The position numbers and the translations under genes were made by a program. A model generated the notes under the pieces. It did not search any database. It was given only the letters and a program-made list of their open reading frames with translations, and was not told where the DNA came from. Shown piece after piece: positions 9,701 to 16,473 of a stretch of 23,660 bases of DNA. This stretch comes from a virus. The first letter of the stretch is position 1; every line of letters starts with the position of its first letter. The stretch covers positions 1 through 23,660 of IMG/VR virus record IMGVR_UViG_3300020395_000107. The stretch is one strand, 5' to 3'.

Positions 9701-11021
9701 CAGTTAAGGTTCCTTTAAGTAAAGTATTACCATCAACTGTCAACTGTGAATCAAATTGTACATTATCAGTAGCATGAAGAGTTCCTGTTATGTCTAAATC
9801 ATATGATGGACTACTATTCTTAATACCAACCTGAGTCATCCTATAGATGTCACCACTACCATTATGACCCCAGAAATCCTGAGTTTGAATCTTTGCAATA
9901 GCAGTTGGATTTGCTGGATCAGGTATTGGTATTAAATTGTCTGTTCCAGTACCTTGGCTGTTTATTTGAGTAAAATTTAACCACTGAAATAATTGTGCTG
10001 TTCCATTCGTAGGTAAATCAACACCTTCATCCTGAACATACATTCCATCCAAAGAGATTGGAGATGCTTGTACCCAACGGATACCATTCCCATCTCTATT
10101 CAAATAATATCCATTTACACCTGCAGAATTAGCAGAGTCAATTATATTTCGATCAATCTTGATTGTTCCGTCTACATTTAATCTTAATTTACCATCACCA
10201 GAACTATATCCAGGTATATTACCAGGATCTGTACTACCAATACCAACTACACCATCATCACTAATAACAACAGATTCATCACCAGCACCAACTTGAACTC
10301 TAGAATAAGGTTGTGTAGTTCCTATACCAACTGAAGTTACTCCAGTGATAGGATCAGAAGCAAAAACAATAGATTTTTCTCTATATCCAACTTGGAATTT
10401 AGCATCAGGTAAGGTTGTTCCAATACCTACCCTACATGGATCTACTCTAACAGTTAAACATTTATTACCTAACCAATTAGTTCCCTTAGATTCAAAATCA
10501 ACTGCAGGTTGAGTAGTTCCTATTCCAACACTACCATTATCAGTAATTGTAAAATAATTATCACCAACTTGGAATTTAGCATCAGGTTGTGTAGTTCCAA
10601 TACCAACCAGACCATCATTAGTAACAACAAAAGAAGTATCAGCAACACCAACTTGGAAAAAAGCAACTGGTTGTGTAGTTCCTATACCAACCCTATTACC
10701 AGTTGTATAGTCTGTTGAAGTAGATATTGCAGTAAAAACAGTACCAGAAGCACCAACATTAAATCTCTGATAAACCGTCAAATAGTCCATATTGACTGGA
10801 CCATAGAAAGTCGAAACCCCTGATACGAAAAGATTCTTGACTGATAGATCACTACCACCCAAATCTATATTTGAATTATCACCAGTAGTACTTCCAAATA
10901 CATCAGCATATAACTTACCATAAACGTAAACATCATTAGTAAATTCAGTTACACCACTAATGGCATTTACTTGATCATTTTCATATTCGGGAGAAGGCCA
11001 GGTTTGGGAACTATCGGTCAT
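6744..11021 (-). CDS. Large repeat-rich tail fibre/baseplate protein with beta-helix domain (1425 aa)
   Basis: I choose the ATG at 11021-11019. It overlaps the upstream stop by one base (TAATG) and has GGAGG nine bases before it, whereas an in-frame TTG at 11030 lies within that ribosome site. The protein begins MTDSSQTWPSPEYENDQ. Residues about 105-270 carry VGIGTTQP...FQVG repeats, about 447-510 carry 12-residue DGATTLNSTLDV repeats, and about 510-850 carry ten 34-residue STDKDTGALVVEGGVGI units. Residues about 900-1200 begin TIWVTKNGCDTNSG and look like a pectate-lyase-type parallel beta-helix. A domain with GxYxxxxPP and SGRNY follows, and the end, GRDFNRAIQAQLTPLILALR, looks like a conserved C-terminal module of marine T4-like structural proteins. 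It probably forms a long fibre; enzymatic activity of the helix is not supported by visible catalytic residues. Confidence 0.8.
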   Translation of the reverse strand: MTDSSQTWPSPEYENDQVNAISGVTEFTNDVYVYGKLYADVFGSTTGDNSNIDLGGSDLSVKNLFVSGVSTFYGPVNMDYLTVYQRFNVGASGTVFTAISTSTDYTTGNRVGIGTTQPVAFFQVGVADTSFVVTNDGLVGIGTTQPDAKFQVGDNYFTITDNGSVGIGTTQPAVDFESKGTNWLGNKCLTVRVDPCRVGIGTTLPDAKFQVGYREKSIVFASDPITGVTSVGIGTTQPYSRVQVGAGDESVVISDDGVVGIGSTDPGNIPGYSSGDGKLRLNVDGTIKIDRNIIDSANSAGVNGYYLNRDGNGIRWVQASPISLDGMYVQDEGVDLPTNGTAQLFQWLNFTQINSQGTGTDNLIPIPDPANPTAIAKIQTQDFWGHNGSGDIYRMTQVGIKNSSPSYDLDITGTLHATDNVQFDSQLTVDGNTLLKGTLTVNQATDLDATLNVDGATTLNSTLDVDGATTLNSTLDVDGATTLNDTLDVDGATTLNNTLDVDGLTTFNDTTDASSPNNASVQIDGGLGIVKKLYVGNDTIIEGTTESTDKDSGALIVDGGAGIEKNVNIGGALKVDSTTVSTDCTTGSGIFAGGVGIQGDLNVCGDEHIFGTTESTDKDTGALVVEGGVGIEKKLNVGGVAKVWDQTDASDKDTGALIVEGGVGIEKKLFVGDDAKILGTTESSDKDTGALVVEGGVGIEKKLFVGDDAKILGTTESTDKDTGALVVEGGVGIEKKLNVGDDAKIFGTTESTDKDTGALVVEGGVGIEKKLNVGDDAKIFGTTESSDKDTGALVVEGGVGIEKKLNVGDDAKIWGDTQSDDKDTGALVVEGGVGIEKNLNVGENTKLIGTLELENHIIDYFNSNGVGICKTDYRLSSFNDGVGAGVSWRPSGVQTKRTIWVTKNGCDTNSGLLEGDAKHTIGAAAAIAQEGDTIKVRSGIYVENNPIGLRTDVAVSGEDLRLVTLIPKNTNKDFFHVRRGCLVENLSFSGETLATTHVGCGAVAFPPTLASVNAGTDFQAVDGYTPLGPANEGSTGRYKSPYVRNCTNFMTASVGMKINGDHCDANFSGTNNLGQDIKSMVCDSFTQYNESGIGVSLTNNAYAQLVSIFTIGCDKGIYCDTGGQCDLTNSNSSFGNYGLYSNGYGSVEFDGVMQTTSIAESDVFEVTNVRDFNSPRQFRTPFDGQGVYFHLDMTDFEDTPATATITQPLQLVRSLKITNGGNPGEYSASAPPIITVDQGPLGPEGILPEFSPNVSAAGTITSIDVINSGRNYLPTQNITITIPGSATADVDTDPILYTVSEATGHDNVGFTAITMNEFIPYEVKAGTKVELVRLSRIITSSHSFEYIGAGVDLNTANPFQGGKPIPEQEVVAINGGQCPFTSTDQKGNFRIGDGLTIDQTTSTIRGRDFNRAIQAQLTPLILALR
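8478..9492 (-). repeat. Ten tandem 34-residue (102-base) repeats
   Basis: Ten in-register units of 34 codons are visible. The consensus contains TTES-(T/S)-DKDTGAL-(V/I)-VEGGVGIEKKL followed by (N/F)-VGDDAKI. Central units are nearly identical at DNA level, while the first three translated units (at the right end) and the last one have diverged, as expected if the array expands and contracts from its middle. Confidence 0.9.
9493..9680 (-). repeat. Five tandem 12-residue (36-base) repeats
   Basis: Five units related to DGATTLNSTLDV precede the 34-residue array in the protein. Two of them are identical in protein and nearly so in DNA, with the eighth residue varying between S, D and N. Confidence 0.85.
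10220..10705 (-). repeat. VGIGTTQP repeat region in the fibre N-terminal third
   Basis: Six spaced copies of VGIG-(T/S)-(T/D)-xP are present, most followed by a FQVG or VQVG phrase. Spacing varies with inserted loops, so this is a degenerate beta-repeat rather than an exact tandem array. Confidence 0.75.
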
Positions 11022-11563
11022 TAACCCCAACCTCCAAGTACTTTATCGAGTCCATCAACACCAATTTTAGTTCCTTTAGCAACAAGACCAGCAAAAGTAA
11101 CATCTCTTGGTGCTAGATTACCTGCAAGAGCATCACAATTAGCAATTGCAGACCTAAGTATTATTTTATTGCAAGCAGATAAATTAATATCACCACCAGC
11201 ATTTAAATCAATATCTTCATCAGCATCAATTATAATATTTTTACCAGTTATTCTAATATCACCATTTGATTGAGCAGTAATTGTTACATCACCATTTCTA
11301 CCAATAATATTAATAGAGCAACCATTACTCATTTTTTCTCCACCTACAAGATCAATAGTTTGATCATTGTAAACATTAAGAAGTCCACCATCATTCATTG
11401 AAATGGTACTTGTATTATTATCTTTACCTTGTCCAAAAATAGAATAAACGGTAGCACCATTCTCACCCATTTCTGGATTTCCTGATTCTATCCTAAAGTG
11501 AGGTCCATATGAGTCATATTGCCTCAGTTGCCAATTTTGTTTGTCAGCTGGTCTTTCTGCCAT
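11021..11563 (-). CDS. Baseplate central spike, beta-helix needle protein (180 aa)
   Basis: The probable role is the needle below the baseplate hub that first touches or punctures the host envelope. Residues about 95-140 show a regular alternation of small, hydrophobic and Gly/Asp residues (NGDVTITAQSNGDIRITG, then DADEDIDLNAGGDINLSA). This is the pattern of the intertwined triple-stranded beta-helix in the C-terminal part of T4 gp5 and of VgrG proteins. The N-terminal part (MAERPADKQNWQLRQYDSYG) is unlike T4 gp5. The gene follows the gp5 gene, which lacks such repeats, so the two together would equal one T4 gp5 spike. A GATAAATA octamer lies 21 bases before the ATG. No PAAR-type cap motif is visible. 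A gp5.4-like label is possible but not demonstrated. Confidence 0.75.
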   Translation of the reverse strand: MAERPADKQNWQLRQYDSYGPHFRIESGNPEMGENGATVYSIFGQGKDNNTSTISMNDGGLLNVYNDQTIDLVGGEKMSNGCSINIIGRNGDVTITAQSNGDIRITGKNIIIDADEDIDLNAGGDINLSACNKIILRSAIANCDALAGNLAPRDVTFAGLVAKGTKIGVDGLDKVLGGWG

Positions 11564-11584
11564 ATTTTAAAGTCCTGTATTGAT

Positions 11585-11592
11585 TATTTATC
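11585..11592 (-). promoter_or_regulatory. Late-promoter-like octamer GATAAATA
   Basis: Read on the - strand, GATAAATA begins directly after the gp5 TAA stop (11595-11593) and ends 21 bases before the spike ATG at 11563. It matches seven of eight positions of the T4 late consensus TATAAATA. It would give the spike and the downstream fibre genes their own late transcript. Confidence 0.65.
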
Positions 11593-13650
11593 TTAACTAA
11601 CACAATCAATAACTTGCTTGACTTCACCTTGGAATGGTGGTCTTGGCTTTAATTGTGGTTTTAATATAGCACCATAACCATTTTTAGTATTAATCGTCAA
11701 TTCTGGAAGATCCTTAATACCATTTACATTTGCTACTGCAGAATCTGGAGGAAGAACATTCAAAATTCTACCATCATCATCAACATAGATTGTGTATGGA
11801 TTTCCATCACCATCACTAATAGTATCATTTCTATCATAATCCTGACCAGGATTAACAACTATCACATGATCAACTGCTAATTGATCTGTTACTTGAGGAC
11901 CTTTTATAGGATAGTTTTCACCCTCAGAAACAACATAAATGTCAGTTACTTGTTGATATGTAGGAGAAGATTCATCATAATCAATAACTGCTCTAGCTAT
12001 TCCACCATACCCTTGACCACACTCATCAGTGATTTCTACAAATGGTGGAGTATTATATCCAGATCCACCACTTTCCATATCAATACCAATAAGACTTCCA
12101 GTTGCTGCAGCACCTTCACCAACAATAGAACCCAATATTGCTTTACCAATAGCACCTTTACCATTACTTCCAAATATATTAACTTTTACTCCAGCACAAC
12201 TTAATGGAGGACCTGCATAACATTCCCCAAGTGGACTCTTAAATCCAGGAACAGAAACACTTGGATTTAAGAAATCAAATACACCTAAAGACCCACCAGC
12301 AATACTTAAATCCTGAACACCACCAACTAAACTTTGAGTTAAACTATCTGCAGTATTTGCAGCACTTAAAATTTTATCAACAGAAATACCAAGAATATTT
12401 TTTGGACCTTTACCAATTACCCATTCATTCGTCTTCGCCTCAAGAGTCTTCTGTGGTTTATCACATTGTCCAACCTTAGCAATTGCTAACAAACCCTCTG
12501 CTTTTGATCTAAGGAATCCACCTAGACTAAATCCACCTAATATTTTACTTACACCACCTAAAAGAGGACCAAGTGCTTTGGTAATACCACCAATAATTTG
12601 ATTCATCAATCCACCTACAAATTGATCACCAATACAAGAAACAAAATTCTTCACATTATCCATCATACCTTTCAATAATCCTTTAATTGCATCACCCAAA
12701 CCACCAACTATATTATTAACAGCACATCCTAAGAAATTTTGAATAGCACCGATACCAGGAACCATAGCAGTTTGTGCTGCTGCACCTGCCCTTGCAGCAA
12801 TTGATCTACTCTTAGTAGCAGCAAGAACTTTTCCATAAACAGATTTATATAATTTATCTAATCCACCATTTAATTTAGGAGCTAATCCCTTGTAAGTTGA
12901 ATTAACCATATTACCAACTAAACCAGATGCTAATCCACTAATCTTATCAACCTTTTCACTAAGCATACCCATCTTTTGAGTTGCTGTTGAAAATGGAATT
13001 TTACTAACAAGAGATTCAACTTCTGCCTTTACTTTAGAAATTGTAGCAGATCCAGATGAACTACCAAATACAACAGTTTGACCTATAGCAGTACTAACTG
13101 CCCTTTCAGCAATTCCCGTTGCTTCTTCAATTTTCTTTGCTAATTCTGGAGAAACTGCTCTAGGTGATTTCTGTGCTTTCTTACCTGATTGATCTCCTAC
13201 TTCATTCTTAAGAATATATGTATTATCATTTTTAATTTTACTTGTATATCCAGTAAATGGAGTAAATGGACCTTTGTATTCATCACTAGGAGAATATGCA
13301 GTATTACCAAATATACCTATAATAACAGGTAATTGTGCATCATCACCATCTAAAAAGAATCCTAATACACTATCACCTGGTGATAATCTAAGTGATTTTG
13401 CACGATTCGCTTTACCAGATCCTGCTTGAGGTGATAATAATACTTGTGCCCAGGGAAGATCTTCATCTTTAAGTTCTACAGTATTTTGAGGATGATACCC
13501 CATAATACGAACTTTAACTCTATTTCCCCACGCAGCAGCAGTCTGGTTTAATTGATCCTCTTGAGCTTTCTCAGGTGCTACTTGACCGATCCACCATCTG
13601 AATCCGTCCCTACCAATAAAATTACTTTGTATTATAGATTCTTCTATCAT
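11593..13650 (-). CDS. gp5: Baseplate hub gp5-like protein, OB-fold, no lysozyme domain (685 aa)
   Basis: This is a hub subunit expected to bind the gp27 ring. Residues about 10-120 resemble the gp5 OB-fold: GQVAPEKAQ, VKVRIMGYHP, DLPWAQVLLSP, a loop, then LRLSPGDSVLGFFLDGDDAQLPVIIGIFGN. This pattern is shared by gp5 and VgrG-type spike proteins. T4 gp5 continues with a lysozyme domain and a beta-helix; neither is visible here. Instead residues about 150-480 are Ala/Gly/Ser-rich with several hydrophobic stretches. From about residue 530 there is a Gly-rich domain with GGSGYNTPPFVEI and GYGGIARAVI, then SEGENYP and NPGQDYDRND. The spike is encoded by the next gene. The first bases overlap the gp27 stop as ATGA, indicating translational coupling. 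Confidence 0.85.
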   Translation of the reverse strand: MIEESIIQSNFIGRDGFRWWIGQVAPEKAQEDQLNQTAAAWGNRVKVRIMGYHPQNTVELKDEDLPWAQVLLSPQAGSGKANRAKSLRLSPGDSVLGFFLDGDDAQLPVIIGIFGNTAYSPSDEYKGPFTPFTGYTSKIKNDNTYILKNEVGDQSGKKAQKSPRAVSPELAKKIEEATGIAERAVSTAIGQTVVFGSSSGSATISKVKAEVESLVSKIPFSTATQKMGMLSEKVDKISGLASGLVGNMVNSTYKGLAPKLNGGLDKLYKSVYGKVLAATKSRSIAARAGAAAQTAMVPGIGAIQNFLGCAVNNIVGGLGDAIKGLLKGMMDNVKNFVSCIGDQFVGGLMNQIIGGITKALGPLLGGVSKILGGFSLGGFLRSKAEGLLAIAKVGQCDKPQKTLEAKTNEWVIGKGPKNILGISVDKILSAANTADSLTQSLVGGVQDLSIAGGSLGVFDFLNPSVSVPGFKSPLGECYAGPPLSCAGVKVNIFGSNGKGAIGKAILGSIVGEGAAATGSLIGIDMESGGSGYNTPPFVEITDECGQGYGGIARAVIDYDESSPTYQQVTDIYVVSEGENYPIKGPQVTDQLAVDHVIVVNPGQDYDRNDTISDGDGNPYTIYVDDDGRILNVLPPDSAVANVNGIKDLPELTINTKNGYGAILKPQLKPRPPFQGEVKQVIDCVS

Positions 13651-14960
13651 TTTTTCTTAGGTCCGAATGTATCTCTTAATAAAGTTAATGAAGTATAAGA
13701 TCCAGTACTATCAAAATAATGACATAGTTCCTTAATCATATATAGTCCACTTTGCTCATTATCAACTTTAACACTCTTCTCCAAATTAACACTAGAAAAT
13801 TTGCATTTTATTAAATCACCAGCTTTTAAATTAGTATTTGAAGGAATCATCATACTTATAGTTTGAGTTGTTATTAATCCATACCTCATCATAGTTTGAG
13901 ATTGGATTTTAGCTGGATCTGCATTACTCTTTGTAGATGCATTCTTCTCTAATGTTCCAATATCAAGTACAGCAGTAATATTTCTACTAGGAACATCACC
14001 TAAAGTCTTATCACTATCATTATCTAATCCTGGTAAGGATACTTGTTTACCTAAATTTTCTGCCTTTCCTGCATAATTTTCTAATTTAAATAACCCCTTT
14101 TCAGGATTAGTGTATGTAAAATTAAGTGGATTAAAAAATATTCTATGACTACAAAATGCACCATGTTTTAATTTTCCCATCATATCTTGATTTTTATCTG
14201 TAGCATATTTTAATATTCTATAATCGTTAATTGGATTATTGTGGTCAATATCACCAGGAGTAAAAATATACTCCTTTTTATATGGTTTTTGAGCAATTAA
14301 TTGATCTATAGATTTAAACTTATATCCATCTTTAGTTTCAAAAAATACATATCCTGCTGTTGCATCTTGACCAGAAATTGTACCTGGTACAGATTTTGAT
14401 GCCAACCACATTAAAACTGTAAATGGTTTTCTCAAATTACCAAGAAATCCGTATGGATTTTCAGTTTTATCACACTCAATATTCTTTTTTGATTTTAAAT
14501 AATTTGTAACTATATCTTTTACACTATCAGAGATTGAAAAAGATGCTGGATATTTTTTACCAACTCTAGATGTTTCATTAGATAATGCTTCTCTTGGAAC
14601 TAAATTTAAAGTAAATGCCTCCTTTTCATTATCAACAATAACATTTGTAATACTAGAAACAAACCAAGGAGATTTAATAAAATCTAATCCTGGATTATCA
14701 TTAGAATTACCTGCTATTTTTAAAGATACTCTTTCCCCACCTCTAAGAGGTAATCCATTATATATGGATTGCATATTACCGTCAGGTCCTTTAATACTAT
14801 TTCCAGTATTAGAAACTACTATTTTAGCGGTTAAATTTGGTGAAAATATATCTTCATAATAAAAAACACCAATCGTACCTCTAGATATATCTACCGATTT
14901 TGATCTATCAGCAGACTCTATTACAACTTCTTCGTAAATTGATTTATCTATAGCTGACAT
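13647..14960 (-). CDS. gp27: Baseplate hub subunit gp27
   Basis: gp27 forms the trimeric torus at the centre of the baseplate that holds gp5 and continues into the tail tube. The 437-residue length is somewhat above T4 gp27 (about 390). Near the N-terminus VDISRGTIGVFYYEDIFSP and LTAKIVVSNTG fit the first tube-like barrel, and PWFVSSITNVIVDNEKEAFTLNLVPREAL fits a continuing strand pair; PFTVLMWLASKSVPG lies in the middle. The late motif SGLYMIKELCHYFD is typical of hub proteins in which the last strands close the second barrel. The position directly before gp5 with a four-base overlap, and directly after the tape-measure-like genes with no gap, matches marine T4-like order. Identification rests on these motifs and strong context. 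Confidence 0.85.
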   Translation of the reverse strand: MSAIDKSIYEEVVIESADRSKSVDISRGTIGVFYYEDIFSPNLTAKIVVSNTGNSIKGPDGNMQSIYNGLPLRGGERVSLKIAGNSNDNPGLDFIKSPWFVSSITNVIVDNEKEAFTLNLVPREALSNETSRVGKKYPASFSISDSVKDIVTNYLKSKKNIECDKTENPYGFLGNLRKPFTVLMWLASKSVPGTISGQDATAGYVFFETKDGYKFKSIDQLIAQKPYKKEYIFTPGDIDHNNPINDYRILKYATDKNQDMMGKLKHGAFCSHRIFFNPLNFTYTNPEKGLFKLENYAGKAENLGKQVSLPGLDNDSDKTLGDVPSRNITAVLDIGTLEKNASTKSNADPAKIQSQTMMRYGLITTQTISMMIPSNTNLKAGDLIKCKFSSVNLEKSVKVDNEQSGLYMIKELCHYFDSTGSYTSLTLLRDTFGPKKK

Positions 14961-16472
14961 TTATGTAAAAGATAACTCTGATAATTGTACAAGTTCTACC
15001 ATATTTAATGAACTTCCAGAACTGGGTATAGATTTTTTAGATGATGTTGTCATTTGAGGTGGAGATGAAGATCCACCACGATTAATGGTATTATTCATCA
15101 TTATTACTGTTGTTTTTGGTTTTCTTTTACCACTGTTTATTTTCTCCAATTTAGTTTTCGCTTCATCAATTTTTGGTCTAATAATCTCCCCTATAGATTC
15201 AATATCTTTAGTAAATTCATCAATAGGAAAATCATTTAATTTATCAAACGGTAATTTACCAACCTGATCCATAGCAGCATTTATACCAGACATCATCTCA
15301 TCTGATTTAAAATTAGAAATAGCATCCTTAAAAGAATCTAAATCAATACCCTGTTTTGCTTCATTTAGCGATTCTTTTATTGAAGATAATTTACCACTAT
15401 TAAACATTTTTAAAAATTCTTTATTCTTTTCTGCTATTTCTTTTTGAATAACAAATTCACCTTTAGTTAATTTTGCTGGAATTTGATCAATTCCACTTAC
15501 ACCTTTAACTTCACCACCCTTATTGAACATAGTGAATCCACTCTGATCAAGAGCCTTATCTTGTTCTGCATCTATTTCACCAGAAGTATCTGAACCATCT
15601 AATCCTCTTACATCTGGACCTTTATCTAAATCTTCAGGTTTTGGTGCAACTTCAACTCCTTCAATATTTTCTTCAGGTTTATTTTGTTCTGATTCATCTT
15701 CTTCAACTTCATTCTTCTCATCAGTAGAAGGTTCTTCTTGTTGCTCTTCTTCAGGTTCTGGATTTGGAAATAAATCAAGAACATCCCACCATTGATTGTC
15801 ACCACCATCAGGATCAATATCAAAAGATGGCAAATTAAAAGTCTTTGGATCCGATAGTTCTTTGTATGCACCTAAGAATTGTTTATTTAATTTGAAAAAT
15901 CCAGACTCCGTTTTTTCTAATTCTTCTTTTAATTTCTTTTCTTCACTATCAATCTCAATTCCAGTTATTTGTCTTAAAACTCCACCTAACTGTTCACCAA
16001 ATCCAAGAAGTACATCTCTAACATTACCAATAAAATTAGTTAATACTGAAACTGTTTTTTGAATATTTGTAATTAATTGAGTTACACCTCTAATTATTGA
16101 AGGTAAAGTTCTAATTAACCATCCAATTAATATAATTCCAAAGAAGTCTAATATTCGACCAAGAAATCCTTTAGTACTAGTAGAAAGTATACTTCCCTGC
16201 TTTTTAATAACTCCTCCTGCTGTTGCTGACTCAATTTCATCTTCTCTTTGTCTTCTTCTAACAGCCTCTCTTCTCTTTCGGAAGAACTTATTGTCATTCC
16301 CTATAAGAGTTCTCTTAAACTGATTTGATTCACCCGTTTGTTTAACAATATCAGACGCATTTTTTCCAGCATCACGTAAACCTTTACCAAAATTACCAAC
16401 AGATTCCCTTATACCCTTAATACTAAGAGATGATTTAAATAAAGAATTTCTAACTGCTTGCTTATTTGACAT
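14961..16472 (-). CDS. Tape-measure-like tail protein, second of a pair (503 aa)
   Basis: The probable role is a tape measure or hub-associated protein inside the tail tube. Residues 1-65 are polar, 64-78 are very basic (RKRREAVRRRQR), and 102-135 form a hydrophobic segment with GFLGR and GWL that could span a membrane. Residues about 235-272 are strongly acidic. Residues about 318-360 contain GGEVKGVSGIDQIPAKLTKG followed by EFVIQKEIAEKN, close to the G-x-D-x-(V/I)-PA-x-LT-x-GEFV motif common in tape measure proteins. The short C-terminus ends in LVQLSELSFT. Composition and hydrophobic core resemble the 528-residue protein encoded just upstream, separated by one base. The start directly follows that gene's stop, and its own stop abuts the gp27 ATG. 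T4 places gp29 in a similar gene neighbourhood. Confidence 0.7.
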   Translation of the reverse strand: MSNKQAVRNSLFKSSLSIKGIRESVGNFGKGLRDAGKNASDIVKQTGESNQFKRTLIGNDNKFFRKRREAVRRRQREDEIESATAGGVIKKQGSILSTSTKGFLGRILDFFGIILIGWLIRTLPSIIRGVTQLITNIQKTVSVLTNFIGNVRDVLLGFGEQLGGVLRQITGIEIDSEEKKLKEELEKTESGFFKLNKQFLGAYKELSDPKTFNLPSFDIDPDGGDNQWWDVLDLFPNPEPEEEQQEEPSTDEKNEVEEDESEQNKPEENIEGVEVAPKPEDLDKGPDVRGLDGSDTSGEIDAEQDKALDQSGFTMFNKGGEVKGVSGIDQIPAKLTKGEFVIQKEIAEKNKEFLKMFNSGKLSSIKESLNEAKQGIDLDSFKDAISNFKSDEMMSGINAAMDQVGKLPFDKLNDFPIDEFTKDIESIGEIIRPKIDEAKTKLEKINSGKRKPKTTVIMMNNTINRGGSSSPPQMTTSSKKSIPSSGSSLNMVELVQLSELSFT

Positions 16473-16473
16473 A

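Noticed and set aside
11028-11030. TTG start for the 1425-residue fibre
   Set aside because: It lies within the ribosome-site region of the ATG at 11021, which has GGAGG at good spacing and a one-base TAATG overlap typical of this genome.
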